From the NCBI RefSeq assembly GCF_001667375.1, contig NZ_LZIN01000033.1, forward strand, positions 161,584 through 225,583: 64,000 nucleotides of DNA, read 5' to 3'. The notes below the pieces were generated by a model, which saw only the letters and a program-made list of their open reading frames with translations, made no database searches and was not told the DNA's origin. This stretch comes from Mycolicibacter sinensis. Its GTDB lineage: Bacteria; Actinomycetota; Actinomycetes; Mycobacteriales; Mycobacteriaceae. Below, in pieces: positions 43,135 to 51,523 of the stretch. Made by a program: the position numbers and the translations under genes. Numbering within the stretch: the first letter of the stretch is position 1; every line of letters starts with the position of its first letter.

Positions 43135-43599
43135 ATGAAGGGCGTTGACGAGGTCATCGATGGCTATAGCGGACGCGCGTACACCGTGCTGTTGTACACC
43201 CAGATGGTCAAGCGGCTGGCCGATGCCGCCAAGCGGCCCGGTTTCACCGCCGACGACTGGGCCCCGCTGGCGGCACTGGTCGACACCGGCGAGTTCGAGC
43301 GCGTCGGCAATTTCAAGGAGGTGATGAATTGGACGCAGTATCTGGGGTTTCTGTCGAACTGGGCGCCGTCGTCGAGCTGGGAGGCGTCGTTCAAGCGGGT
43401 GAGCGAGGTCGACGGTGTGGTTTTTCTCGAACTCGAGGAGCGCAGCGAGGTCGGTGAGTTCACGTCGGTGGTGAATTCGCTGTCGGTCTACGAGTTCGCC
43501 GATGACGGAAAGATCTCCCACATCGACCTCTATCTGCAGATGGCGCTGCCGAACATGGAGATGCTGGACAGTTACCAGGGAGTGGAGATATCCGAGTGA
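43135..43599 (+). CDS. Uncharacterised protein, SnoaL-like
   Basis: This 154-residue protein has a helix-rich first half and a C-terminal strand pattern (VVNSLSVYEFADDGKISHIDLYLQM) typical of SnoaL/NTF2-like proteins. It forms a pair with the preceding small gene and overlaps the following P450 gene by four bases. The two small proteins may act together, either as accessory subunits of the Rieske enzyme or as an isomerase. No catalytic residue can be assigned. Confidence 0.72.
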   Translation: MKGVDEVIDGYSGRAYTVLLYTQMVKRLADAAKRPGFTADDWAPLAALVDTGEFERVGNFKEVMNWTQYLGFLSNWAPSSSWEASFKRVSEVDGVVFLELEERSEVGEFTSVVNSLSVYEFADDGKISHIDLYLQMALPNMEMLDSYQGVEISE

Positions 43600-44879
43600 C
43601 CATCACCGGCCGAACCGACATCGACGCGGTCGACTTCTTCACCGACAACGCGGTGCTGCATGACCCGTACGCTTACCTCGCGCAGTTGCGTGACGAAGGC
43701 CCGCTACGCCGGGAGCCGCACCACGGCGTGGTGATGGTGACGGGCTATGACGAAGGCGTGGCCATCTACAACGACACCGAGCGGTTCTCGGCGTGCGTGT
43801 CGGTGACCGGTCCTTTCCCGGGTTTCCCGGTTCGGCTGGAGGGAGAAGACGTCTCGCCGCTGATCGAGAAATATCGGGACGAACTGCCGTTCAGCGACCA
43901 ACTGCCCACCTTCGACCCTCCGAAGCACACCGCCCACCGGTCCCTGCTGTCACGGATCATCACCCCGAAACGGCTGAAGGAGAACGAAGAATTCATCTGG
44001 CGACTAGCTAATCAACGCTACGATGAGGTGCTGGTCGGCGGATCATGTGAATTCATCGATGATTTCGCCAACCCGTTCGCGATGCTGGTGATCGCCGACC
44101 TGCTCGGTGTCCCGGAGGCCGACCATGGCGAGTTCCGCTCCGCACTACTGCGGGGCAGTGCCGGGACAATCGGCAGCAGCACCGGAGACGCCATGGCTCA
44201 TACGCCGCTGGAGTACCTCTACGGCAAGTTCACCGAGTACATCTCCGACCGGCGGTCCAACCCGCGCGGCGACGTGCTCACCTCGGTCGCCTCGGCCACC
44301 TTTCCGGACGGCAGCACGCCGGAGGTGATCGACGCCGTCCGGGTGGCGGCCAACCTGTTCGCCGCCGGCCAGGAGACCACCGTGCGCCTGCTGTCCACGG
44401 CGGTCATGATCATCGCCGAAGACCAGGCGCTGCAACGGCGGCTGCGGGCCAACCGCGATCTGCTGCCGCGATTCATCGAGGAATGCCTGCGCTATGAGAG
44501 CCCGGTGCGCGGCGATTTCCGGATGGCCAGGGTGCCGGTCACCGTCGGCGGCGTGGATATCCCGGCGGGCACCATCGTGATGCTGGTCAATGCGGCGATG
44601 AACCGGGACCCGGACAAGTTCGACGACCCGGATGTCTTTGACGCCGAGCGGGTCAATGCACGCAGTCACGTCGCCTTCGGCCGCGGCCCGCACAGCTGCC
44701 CCGGCGCCCCGCTGGCCCGCACCGAGGCGGTCGTCAGCCTTCAGCGACTCTTCGACCGAACCTCGCAGATCTGGATCGACGAGGATGTTCACGGTCCGCA
44801 CGGGCAGCGCAGGTACCGGTACCTGCCGACCTTCATCCTGCGCGGGCTGACCAGACTGCACATCCGGTTCGCGCCCTGA
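43596..44879 (+). CDS. Cytochrome P450
   Basis: This 427-residue class I P450 has heme ligand Cys368 in FGRGPHSCPG, I-helix AGQETT and the K-helix region FIEECLRYESPVR. The HSCPG heme loop, shared with the 58-59 kb P450, and the common N-terminus (DFFTD.....DPY.YL..LR..GP) indicate that these two are related paralogs. It is coupled to the SnoaL-like gene by an ATGA overlap, so it probably acts on the same substrate as the Rieske enzyme. Confidence 0.95.
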   Translation: MTITGRTDIDAVDFFTDNAVLHDPYAYLAQLRDEGPLRREPHHGVVMVTGYDEGVAIYNDTERFSACVSVTGPFPGFPVRLEGEDVSPLIEKYRDELPFSDQLPTFDPPKHTAHRSLLSRIITPKRLKENEEFIWRLANQRYDEVLVGGSCEFIDDFANPFAMLVIADLLGVPEADHGEFRSALLRGSAGTIGSSTGDAMAHTPLEYLYGKFTEYISDRRSNPRGDVLTSVASATFPDGSTPEVIDAVRVAANLFAAGQETTVRLLSTAVMIIAEDQALQRRLRANRDLLPRFIEECLRYESPVRGDFRMARVPVTVGGVDIPAGTIVMLVNAAMNRDPDKFDDPDVFDAERVNARSHVAFGRGPHSCPGAPLARTEAVVSLQRLFDRTSQIWIDEDVHGPHGQRRYRYLPTFILRGLTRLHIRFAP

Positions 44880-44906
44880 CCGCCGACAGCGAACGCCCCG
44901 GCCCAG

Positions 44907-44928
44907 TTAAATCAGTTGCTTGACTGAT
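44907..44928. promoter_or_regulatory. TetR operator candidate upstream of SDR gene
   Basis: A 22-base element begins TTAAATCA and contains GCTTGACT, with inner arms ATCAGT and ACTGAT. It shares these blocks at the same spacing with the element at 45801-45822 before the TetR gene. It lies 58 bases upstream of the SDR start. Confidence 0.6.
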
Positions 44929-44985
44929 CGACACGAAGCGGGTTGAGTCGAACCGCTGCGGTGTTCTCCGAAACGAAGGGTGTCG

Positions 44986-45804
44986 ATGGTCAACGAGCTG
45001 GCGGGTCGAACGGCGATCATCACCGGGGGAGCATCGGGTCTCGGCCGTGGCATCGCCGAGCGGTTTCTCGCCGAGGGCGCCCGGGTGGTCATCGCCGACC
45101 TGGATCCCGAGCGCGGCGAGGACCTGGCGCGCGAGCTCGGCGACGAGGCGTCGTTCCGGGTCGTCGATGTCGCCGACCCGGCCCAAGTCGGCGCGTTGGT
45201 CGAGGCCGCCGTCGAGAAGTTCGGCAGCCTGGACATCATGGTCAACAACGCCGGCGTCTCGGGCACCATGCACAAACGCTTCCTCGACGACGACCTGGCC
45301 GACTTTCACCGCATCATGGCGGTCAACGTGCTCGGCGTGATGGCCGGCACCCGCGACGCCGCCCGGCAGATGTCCAAGACCGGCGGCGGGGCGATCATCA
45401 ACCTGACCTCGATCGGTGGGATTCAGGCCGGTGGCGGGGTGATGACGTATCGCGCGTCCAAGGCCGCGGTCATCCAGTTCACCAAATCCGCCGCAATCGA
45501 ATTGGCCCACTATGAGATCCGGGTCAATGCCATCGCCCCCGGCAACATTCCGACACCGTTTGTGGCGTCGTCGGCGGCGGCGAATCTGGACGAAGAGGCC
45601 ATCGTGCGCTACGAAGCGGCGATCCGCGAGACGATGCGCGCAGACCGGCCGCTCAAGCGCGAGGGCAGCGCCGACGATGTCGCCGAGGCCGCGCTCTACC
45701 TCGCCGGTGACCGATCCCGGTATGTCACCGGGGTGGTGCTACCGGTCGACGGCGGGACTGTGGCCGGCAAGGCCATCCGCCGGCGCAGCGACCAAGCCCG
45801 TTAA
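44986..45804 (+). CDS. Short-chain dehydrogenase/reductase (SDR)
   Basis: This 272-residue SDR has TGGASGLG at 13-20, NNAG and Tyr155/Lys159 in YRASK. The C-terminal RSRYVTGVVLPVDGG is typical. The ATG with AACGAAGGG upstream is preferred to a GTG two codons earlier. It has its own promoter region with a TetR-type repeat and is followed after 45 bases by the TetR gene, so it is probably induced by its own substrate or product. It could oxidise the alcohols formed by the flanking P450s. Confidence 0.9.
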   Translation: MVNELAGRTAIITGGASGLGRGIAERFLAEGARVVIADLDPERGEDLARELGDEASFRVVDVADPAQVGALVEAAVEKFGSLDIMVNNAGVSGTMHKRFLDDDLADFHRIMAVNVLGVMAGTRDAARQMSKTGGGAIINLTSIGGIQAGGGVMTYRASKAAVIQFTKSAAIELAHYEIRVNAIAPGNIPTPFVASSAAANLDEEAIVRYEAAIRETMRADRPLKREGSADDVAEAALYLAGDRSRYVTGVVLPVDGGTVAGKAIRRRSDQAR

Positions 45805-45822
45805 ATCAAGCGCTTGACTTAA
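45801..45822. promoter_or_regulatory. TetR operator candidate TTAAxTCAAGCGCTTGA...TTAA
   Basis: A nearly perfect 22-base palindrome, with TCAAGCGCTTGA at its centre and TTAA at both ends, overlaps the SDR stop codon 28 bases before the TetR start. It matches the element upstream of the SDR gene. The core resembles the KstR2 type of operator used in cholesterol-ring catabolism, though the regulator here is a different TetR protein. Confidence 0.7.
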
Positions 45823-45849
45823 TTCGCGGAACGGGGTTGACTGGCGGCC

Positions 45850-46506
45850 GTGACCACCGCTGATAGGGCAGTGCGGGCCGAGCGGGCGAACTCCACTCGG
45901 GAAGCGATTCTGACCGCCGCGGAGCAGTTGTTCGCCGAGCACGGGGTGTTCGCGGTGTCCAACCGCCAGGTCAGCGAGGCTGCCGGCCAGGGCAACAACG
46001 CCGCGGTCGGCTACCACTTCGGCACCAAAACCGACCTGGTGCGCGAGATCGAGCGCAGCCACCGGGCGCCCGTCGAGCGGTTGCGCGAGCAGATGGTCGC
46101 CACCGCCGCGGGCTCGGCGGAACTGCGGGACTGGGTGTCGTGTCTGGTCCGGCCACTCACCGATCACCTTGCCGCATTGGGTAATCCGACCTGGTATGCG
46201 CGCTTCGCCGCACAAGTGATGGCAGATCCCGCCTACCACGACATCGTCGTCAAGGACGCGCTGAGTTCACCGTCACTGGTGGAAGTCATCGAGGGGATCA
46301 ACCGCTGCCTGCCGGACCTGCCGGCGCCGGTCCGCCAGGCCCGCAACGTGATGGCCCGCAATCTGTTGATGCACACCTGCGCGGACTGGGAACGCGGGCT
46401 GGCCGCCGGCAGCAAACCGAAAACCAGCTGGCAAGAGGCAAGCTCCAACCTCATCGACGCGATCGTGGGATTGTGGCGCGCCCCGGTCACGGGAGGAACC
46501 GCATGA
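45850..46506 (+). CDS. TetR family regulator
   Basis: This 218-residue TetR regulator has a DNA-binding domain (about 10-60; TREAILTAAEQLFAEHGVFAVSNRQVSEAAGQGNNAAVGYHFG region) and a C-terminal domain of the TetR_C type. It starts at a GTG and overlaps the ferredoxin gene by four bases. It probably represses the SDR gene and its own operon through the duplicated palindrome, so it would also control the ferredoxin and P450 genes downstream. Confidence 0.92.
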   Translation: MTTADRAVRAERANSTREAILTAAEQLFAEHGVFAVSNRQVSEAAGQGNNAAVGYHFGTKTDLVREIERSHRAPVERLREQMVATAAGSAELRDWVSCLVRPLTDHLAALGNPTWYARFAAQVMADPAYHDIVVKDALSSPSLVEVIEGINRCLPDLPAPVRQARNVMARNLLMHTCADWERGLAAGSKPKTSWQEASSNLIDAIVGLWRAPVTGGTA

Positions 46507-46700
46507 AAGTCACCGCCGACCAGAACATCTGCGCGTCGTCGGGGCAGTGCGTGGCCCTCGCGCCCCGGGTATTCGACCAGCGCGACGAGGACGGCGTCGT
46601 CGTCGTGCTTGACGAGAACCCACCCGAAGAACTGGCCGAAGCCCTTCGGCAGGCAGAACGCGTCTGTCCATCCGGAGCCATCAAGATCGTGGAGGAGTGA
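46503..46700 (+). CDS. 3Fe-4S ferredoxin
   Basis: This 65-residue ferredoxin has cluster ligands Cys10, Cys16 and Cys55 (CASSGQC and VCPSG). Serine occupies the place of the fourth cysteine, so a 3Fe-4S cluster is likely. GGAGGAACC precedes the ATG. It stands directly before a P450 gene and is its natural electron donor; it could also serve the Rieske oxygenase or the other P450s. Confidence 0.95.
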   Translation: MKVTADQNICASSGQCVALAPRVFDQRDEDGVVVVLDENPPEELAEALRQAERVCPSGAIKIVEE

Positions 46701-46705
46701 CAAGC

Positions 46706-47944
46706 GTGACCGACGCAACCACCATTGCGGCCACCGAAACACCGGAGTACCCGATGAGCCGGGACGGCCGGTGCCCGTTCGCCCCGCCGCCGGAGACCAT
46801 GGCGCTCGCCGCGCAGGCTCCGCTGAGCCGGGTGCGGATCTGGGACGGCAGCACCCCCTGGCTGATCACCGGCTACGAGGCGGTACGCACGCTGTTCTCC
46901 GACCCCCGGGTCAGCGTCGACGACCACCAGCCCGGCTTCCCGCACTGGAACGAGATGATGCGCGCCAGCGTCGATCACCGGCCCAAGTCGGTGTTCACCA
47001 CCGACGGCGCCGAGCACATCCGCTACCGGCGGATCCTGTCCCCGTCATTGACCATGAAGCGAGTCGACGCGCTGACCCCGGTGGCGCAACGGATCACCGA
47101 CGAGCACCTCGATGCGATCCTGGCCGGCCCGCAACCGGCCGACCTGATCGAGGGATTCGCGCTACCGATTCCCTCCCTGGTGATCAGCGAACTGCTCGGC
47201 GTGCCCTACGAGGACCACGAGTTCTTCCAGCAGCACGCCACCATGGGCGTGGATCGCAACGCCACCTCCGACGACCTCGCCGAGGGCGCCACCGAACTGT
47301 CCAAGTATCTGGTCCGGCTGCTGGAGGCCCGGATGGCCGAACCGGCCGACGACATGGTCTCCGACTTGGGCAAGCGGGTGAAAAACGGCGAGCTGTCGGT
47401 GCGCGAGGCCACCCAGCTGGGCACCGGGATGCTCATCGCCGGCCATGAGACCACCGCCAACATGATCGGCCTGGGCATCGTGGCGTTGCTGCACGAGCCC
47501 GACAAGATCGCCGAACGTACCGCGGTGTTCCGCGGTGACGACGACGCCGCGATCGCCAACGCGGTCGAGGAACTACTGCGCTACCTGTCGATCATCCACA
47601 CCGGCCAGCGCCGGGTCGCCCTGGACGACATCGAGATCGGTGGCCAGACGATCCCGGCCGGCGACGGCATCATCATCGACTTGGCCCCGGCCAACTGGGA
47701 CGGCACCGTCTTCCCCGAGCCCGAGGTCCTCGACCTGGCGCGGCCGGCCCGCCAGCACATGGCGTTCGGGTTCGGCCCGCACCAGTGTGTGGGCCAGCAG
47801 CTGGCCCGCGCCGAGATGGTGATCGCCTTCCGCACCCTGTTCCGCCGCATCCCGACGCTGAAGCTCGCGGTGGACGTCGACGAGATCCCGTTCAAGAACG
47901 ACCGGCTCGCCTACGGCGTCTACGAGCTCCCCGTCACCTGGTAA
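46706..47944 (+). CDS. Cytochrome P450, CYP105-like
   Basis: This 412-residue class I P450 has heme ligand Cys361 in FGFGPHQCVG and I-helix AGHETTAN. The N-terminal motif YPMSRDGRCPFAPPP and overall pattern recall the CYP105 group of actinobacteria, known for broad substrate range. I chose the GTG that lies 9 bases after GGAGGA rather than one overlapping the ferredoxin stop. The immediately preceding ferredoxin is the likely redox partner. Confidence 0.94.
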   Translation: MTDATTIAATETPEYPMSRDGRCPFAPPPETMALAAQAPLSRVRIWDGSTPWLITGYEAVRTLFSDPRVSVDDHQPGFPHWNEMMRASVDHRPKSVFTTDGAEHIRYRRILSPSLTMKRVDALTPVAQRITDEHLDAILAGPQPADLIEGFALPIPSLVISELLGVPYEDHEFFQQHATMGVDRNATSDDLAEGATELSKYLVRLLEARMAEPADDMVSDLGKRVKNGELSVREATQLGTGMLIAGHETTANMIGLGIVALLHEPDKIAERTAVFRGDDDAAIANAVEELLRYLSIIHTGQRRVALDDIEIGGQTIPAGDGIIIDLAPANWDGTVFPEPEVLDLARPARQHMAFGFGPHQCVGQQLARAEMVIAFRTLFRRIPTLKLAVDVDEIPFKNDRLAYGVYELPVTW

Positions 47945-47968
47945 CCCGCCCGATTGGAGTGGATTGAG

Positions 47969-49150
47969 ATGTCAAGTAGCGCAACGCAGACCGCTGAATT
48001 TTATCCGCCGGGCGGATACGGGGCACCCAAAGATCGTCGCGGCCAGGCCCGAGGCGTCGCCGGCAAGGTCGGCCTACCCGCCGGCACCGAGATCTTCTCC
48101 GCCGACAACCACATCTCGCTGGCCGACGACATCTTCTACCAGCGCTTCCCCGAGGAACTGCGCGACAAGGCGCCGCGGATCTGGTACGAGGACGGCGCCT
48201 ACATGGTCGGGCGCAAGGGGCAGACCTTCCTGCCCGGCGACTTCTCCGCGGTGCTGATGCAGTACGACGACCTGGCCGGCGCCGCCAGCACCAACATCGA
48301 GGCGCGCATCGCCGAGCTGGCTGAAGACGGCGTCGACAAGGAGCTGGCCTTCCCCAACGCCGTGCTCGCGCTGTTCCACTTCCCCGACAAAGAGCTGCGG
48401 GAGAGGGTCTTTCGCATCTACAACGAGTACATGGCGGAGTTGCAGGAGCGCTCCGGTGGCCACTTCCACGGGGTCGGCCTGATCAACTGGTGGGATCCCG
48501 CCGGCACCCGGCGCACGCTGTCCGAGCTGAAATCTTTGGGGCTCAAAACGTTCCTGCTGCCGCTCAATCCCGGCAAGGGCGACGACGGCGCCATCATCGA
48601 CTACTCCAGCGAGGCGATGCGCCCGGTATGGGACGAGATCGAGGACGCCGGGTTACCGGTGACCCATCACATCGGTGAGACCCCGCCGAAGACTCCCTGT
48701 GAGGTCAACAGTGTCGTCGTGGGCATGATGATCAATGTCGACTCGTTCCGGGAGATGTTCTCCAAGTACATCTTCGGGGCCATCCTGGACCGTCACCCGA
48801 AGCTGCGGGTCGGTTGGTTCGAGGGCGGAATCGCCTGGGTGCCGTCAGCGCTGCAGGACGCCGAGCACCTGCTGGCCTCCTACCAGCACATGTTCAACCA
48901 CCAGTTGGAACACCCGATCCGGCACTATTGGGACACCCACATGAGTGCGTCGTTCATGGTCGACCCGCTGGGATTGCGACTGATCGACCAGATCGGGGTC
49001 GATCACGTGATGTGGTCGTCGGATTACCCGCACAACGAAAGCACCTTCGGCTATTCGGAGAAGTCGCTGGCCAGTGTGGTGAACGCGCTTGGTCCGGAGG
49101 CCGCCACGAAAGTGGTGAGCGGCAACGTCAAGGCGTTTTTGGGACTGTGA
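47969..49150 (+). CDS. Amidohydrolase family protein (ACMSD-like, PF04909)
   Basis: This 393-residue TIM-barrel metal hydrolase has N-terminal ligands Asp46/His48 in SADNHIS, a middle HHIGE and C-terminal WSSDYPHNES. Relatives include decarboxylases of aromatic or ring-cleavage products (ACMSD, gamma-resorcylate decarboxylase) and lactone hydrolases. It is the fourth gene of the TetR-ferredoxin-P450 set, with GTGGATTGAG before the ATG, and is coupled to the next gene. It may decarboxylate or hydrolyse an oxidised intermediate. Confidence 0.88.
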   Translation: MSSSATQTAEFYPPGGYGAPKDRRGQARGVAGKVGLPAGTEIFSADNHISLADDIFYQRFPEELRDKAPRIWYEDGAYMVGRKGQTFLPGDFSAVLMQYDDLAGAASTNIEARIAELAEDGVDKELAFPNAVLALFHFPDKELRERVFRIYNEYMAELQERSGGHFHGVGLINWWDPAGTRRTLSELKSLGLKTFLLPLNPGKGDDGAIIDYSSEAMRPVWDEIEDAGLPVTHHIGETPPKTPCEVNSVVVGMMINVDSFREMFSKYIFGAILDRHPKLRVGWFEGGIAWVPSALQDAEHLLASYQHMFNHQLEHPIRHYWDTHMSASFMVDPLGLRLIDQIGVDHVMWSSDYPHNESTFGYSEKSLASVVNALGPEAATKVVSGNVKAFLGL

Positions 49151-50391
49151 CAGTGGCGTCGGCGACCGCGCCGGCCACCGAGGCCGGCAGCGTCGAGATC
49201 TCGGATGTTGTCGACCGGGGCCGGATGCGTCGGGAGACCGGCGCCCGGCTGCGGGCGGCGATGGCCGACCGGGGTGTCGATGCCCTGGTGCTGTTGGGAA
49301 ACGACGCGGTCACCTACGCCACCGGAACCAGTTGGCGCCTCGGCGACGCTGGACTGTCCCACGTCGAACGACCGGTCGCGGTGGTGCTCGCCGACGACCC
49401 GTGGCCGCACGTGTTCCCGCCGTTTCCCGACGGTTGTGATTCGGAACTGCCCGCCGATCATGTGCACGGACCGCTGTATCTCGAATTCGACGAGGGCGTC
49501 GACCATTTCGCCCGGGAGCTCGCCGATCTGGTTCCGCGTACCGCCGTGCTCGGGATCGACGAGTGCACCGGCGCGATGCGACGTGCCCACCAGCAGCTGT
49601 TTCCGGGCCGGCGGCCGGTCGATGCGGCTCAGTTGGTCAGCGCAGCCAAGCTGATCAAGACCGCCGACGAACTGTCCCACATCCGTGCCGCCTGCCGGAT
49701 CACCGAGCGGGCGATGGCCGGGGTGCAGGAGGTATTGGCACCCGGCGTCCGTCAGATGGAGCTGTCGGCGCACTTTCTGCGGGCGGCTTTCGAATCGGGC
49801 GCCGACGCCAGCATGGTGGAGCCGATCTGGCAGGTGATGCCCGGCAGCAGGAACTCCGGTGTGTGGACCACTTACGGCGATCTCGCGTTGCCGCTGCTGG
49901 CCACCGGTCGCGAGTTGACCGCGGGTGAAGTCTTGTGGACCGACGTCTCGATCAGCCACGGCGGCTACTGCTCGGCTTTCGGCCGGACCTGGATCGTCGG
50001 GGCCGCCCCGACGTCTCGTCAGCAGGCGCAGTTCCACCGATGGCTCGAGATCCTGTCGGCGATGCTGGACCGGACCCGCGCCGGCGCCACCGCCGGTGAT
50101 CTGGCCCGCGCGGCCACCGCCGCGAACGGGCGGCAGCGGCCCTGGCTGCCGCACGGCTACCTGGGCCACGGCCTGGGCGTAAGTCCCGCCGAGACACCGA
50201 TGATCGGCACCGACCTGGGTGCGGAGTTCGACGAGAACTTCGTCTTCGAGCGGGGCATGGTGCTGGTGCTGGAGCCGATGGTGTGGGCCGACGGCACCGG
50301 CGGATTCCGCGGTAAAGAGGTCGTAGTGATCACCGAGGACGGTTTCCTCTCGCTGACCGATTACCCGTACAGCCCTTACAGCGAGTGCTGA
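49147..50391 (+). CDS. M24 (aminopeptidase P/creatinase fold) protein, degenerate metal site
   Basis: This 414-residue protein has an N-terminal creatinase-type domain (about 20-165) and a pita-bread M24 domain (about 170-414). The first metal aspartate appears present (Asp266 in LWTDVSIS). The second, normally in SDxTRT, reads SAFGRTW with Ala277. The HGLG histidine and the LEP glutamate are kept. It is therefore likely creatinase-like (metal-independent C-N hydrolase) or non-catalytic rather than a normal peptidase. Coupled by GTGA to the amidohydrolase upstream and by TGATG to a second M24 protein. Confidence 0.83.
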   Translation: MTVASATAPATEAGSVEISDVVDRGRMRRETGARLRAAMADRGVDALVLLGNDAVTYATGTSWRLGDAGLSHVERPVAVVLADDPWPHVFPPFPDGCDSELPADHVHGPLYLEFDEGVDHFARELADLVPRTAVLGIDECTGAMRRAHQQLFPGRRPVDAAQLVSAAKLIKTADELSHIRAACRITERAMAGVQEVLAPGVRQMELSAHFLRAAFESGADASMVEPIWQVMPGSRNSGVWTTYGDLALPLLATGRELTAGEVLWTDVSISHGGYCSAFGRTWIVGAAPTSRQQAQFHRWLEILSAMLDRTRAGATAGDLARAATAANGRQRPWLPHGYLGHGLGVSPAETPMIGTDLGAEFDENFVFERGMVLVLEPMVWADGTGGFRGKEVVVITEDGFLSLTDYPYSPYSEC

Positions 50392-51515
50392 TGACCATGA
50401 CCACCGAGGTGCTGCCGGACGGCCTCGCGCTGCGCCGGAGACGACGTGAGCGCGCGCTGGCCGAGATGGAAGCCCACGATCTCGACGTACTGGTGCTGGG
50501 GCGGCAGGCCAACATCCGCTATGTCACCGGGGCGCCGCAGCGCTGGGCGGCGGGAACCCACCCGTTCGGCCCCAGCTGCGTGCTGGTGCGGGCGACCGGG
50601 GCCATCCACCTGCTGAACACCACCGATGACGGTGTGCCCGAGGACATTCCGCACGAGAACATCTACGAGAACTCGTGGAATCCGACCAATATCACCGCGG
50701 CGCTGGCGCACATCGAGGGAGCGTTCACCGCGCGCCGGGTCGGAACCGACGCGATGTCACCGATGTTCGCGCAGCTGCTCCCGCTGGCCTTCCCCAAAGC
50801 CGACCTCATTGACGGCGAACTGGTCATGCGCTCGGCCCGGCGGATCAAGACCTCCGACGAGGTGGCGGCGCTGCGGGGCGCGATCCGAGTGGCCGAGTCG
50901 GCGCTGGCGGCGACCGTGGCCGCACTGGAACCCGGTGTCAGCGAGCAGTTCCTGGCCGGGGTGCTGATGGAGGCGATGATCGCCGCCGGGGTCAGCAGCC
51001 CGGCGAACCAGGACATCGCCTGGGTGACGTCGCGGGGCCACCCCTGGCGTCGCGCCGGCGGCGATCGCCGGGCGCGCCCGGGTGACCTGGTGGGGTTCTC
51101 GGCCGGGGTGCTGGCCGGCGGCTATGTCGGCGAAGTGGGGCGAACTCACCAGGTCGGCGAAGCGCCGGACCGCAACGCCGCAGCGCTGTACGACAGGTCA
51201 GAAGCGCTGTGGCAGCGGCTATCCGGAGCCTGTCGACCGGGCGCTCCGGGCAGTGATCTGCTGACCGCCTACGCCCGGGCCGGGGAGCCGTTGCCGCCGG
51301 TACCGGTGGCCCACGGCCTCGGAATGGGCTTCGATCTGCCGGTAGTATCGGCTCACCTTCCCCAGACCGCGGCCACCGAACGATTGGAGCCGGGCATGGT
51401 GCTGGCCGTCACCGGCTACGTGTTCGAGCCCGGTGTGGGTGCGGTGTTCGAGCGCGAAGCGGTGCTGATCACCGATGAAGGCCACGAAGTGTTGACCACC
51501 AGTCCGTCCAAATAA
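50391..51515 (+). CDS. M24 fold protein, strongly degenerate metal site
   Basis: This 374-residue creatinase-fold protein is partner of the preceding one. Metal-site positions are altered: Ser237 (VGFSAGV) and Glu248 (GEVGRTH) stand for the two aspartates, and the LEP glutamate region reads AVTGYVFEPG. A histidine in AHGLGMGFDLP is kept. Two adjacent unequal M24 proteins suggest a heterodimer. The substrate is likely a small molecule rather than a peptide. The ATG overlaps the previous stop by one base. Confidence 0.8.
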   Translation: MTMTTEVLPDGLALRRRRRERALAEMEAHDLDVLVLGRQANIRYVTGAPQRWAAGTHPFGPSCVLVRATGAIHLLNTTDDGVPEDIPHENIYENSWNPTNITAALAHIEGAFTARRVGTDAMSPMFAQLLPLAFPKADLIDGELVMRSARRIKTSDEVAALRGAIRVAESALAATVAALEPGVSEQFLAGVLMEAMIAAGVSSPANQDIAWVTSRGHPWRRAGGDRRARPGDLVGFSAGVLAGGYVGEVGRTHQVGEAPDRNAAALYDRSEALWQRLSGACRPGAPGSDLLTAYARAGEPLPPVPVAHGLGMGFDLPVVSAHLPQTAATERLEPGMVLAVTGYVFEPGVGAVFEREAVLITDEGHEVLTTSPSK

Positions 51516-51523
51516 GGAGCAGA

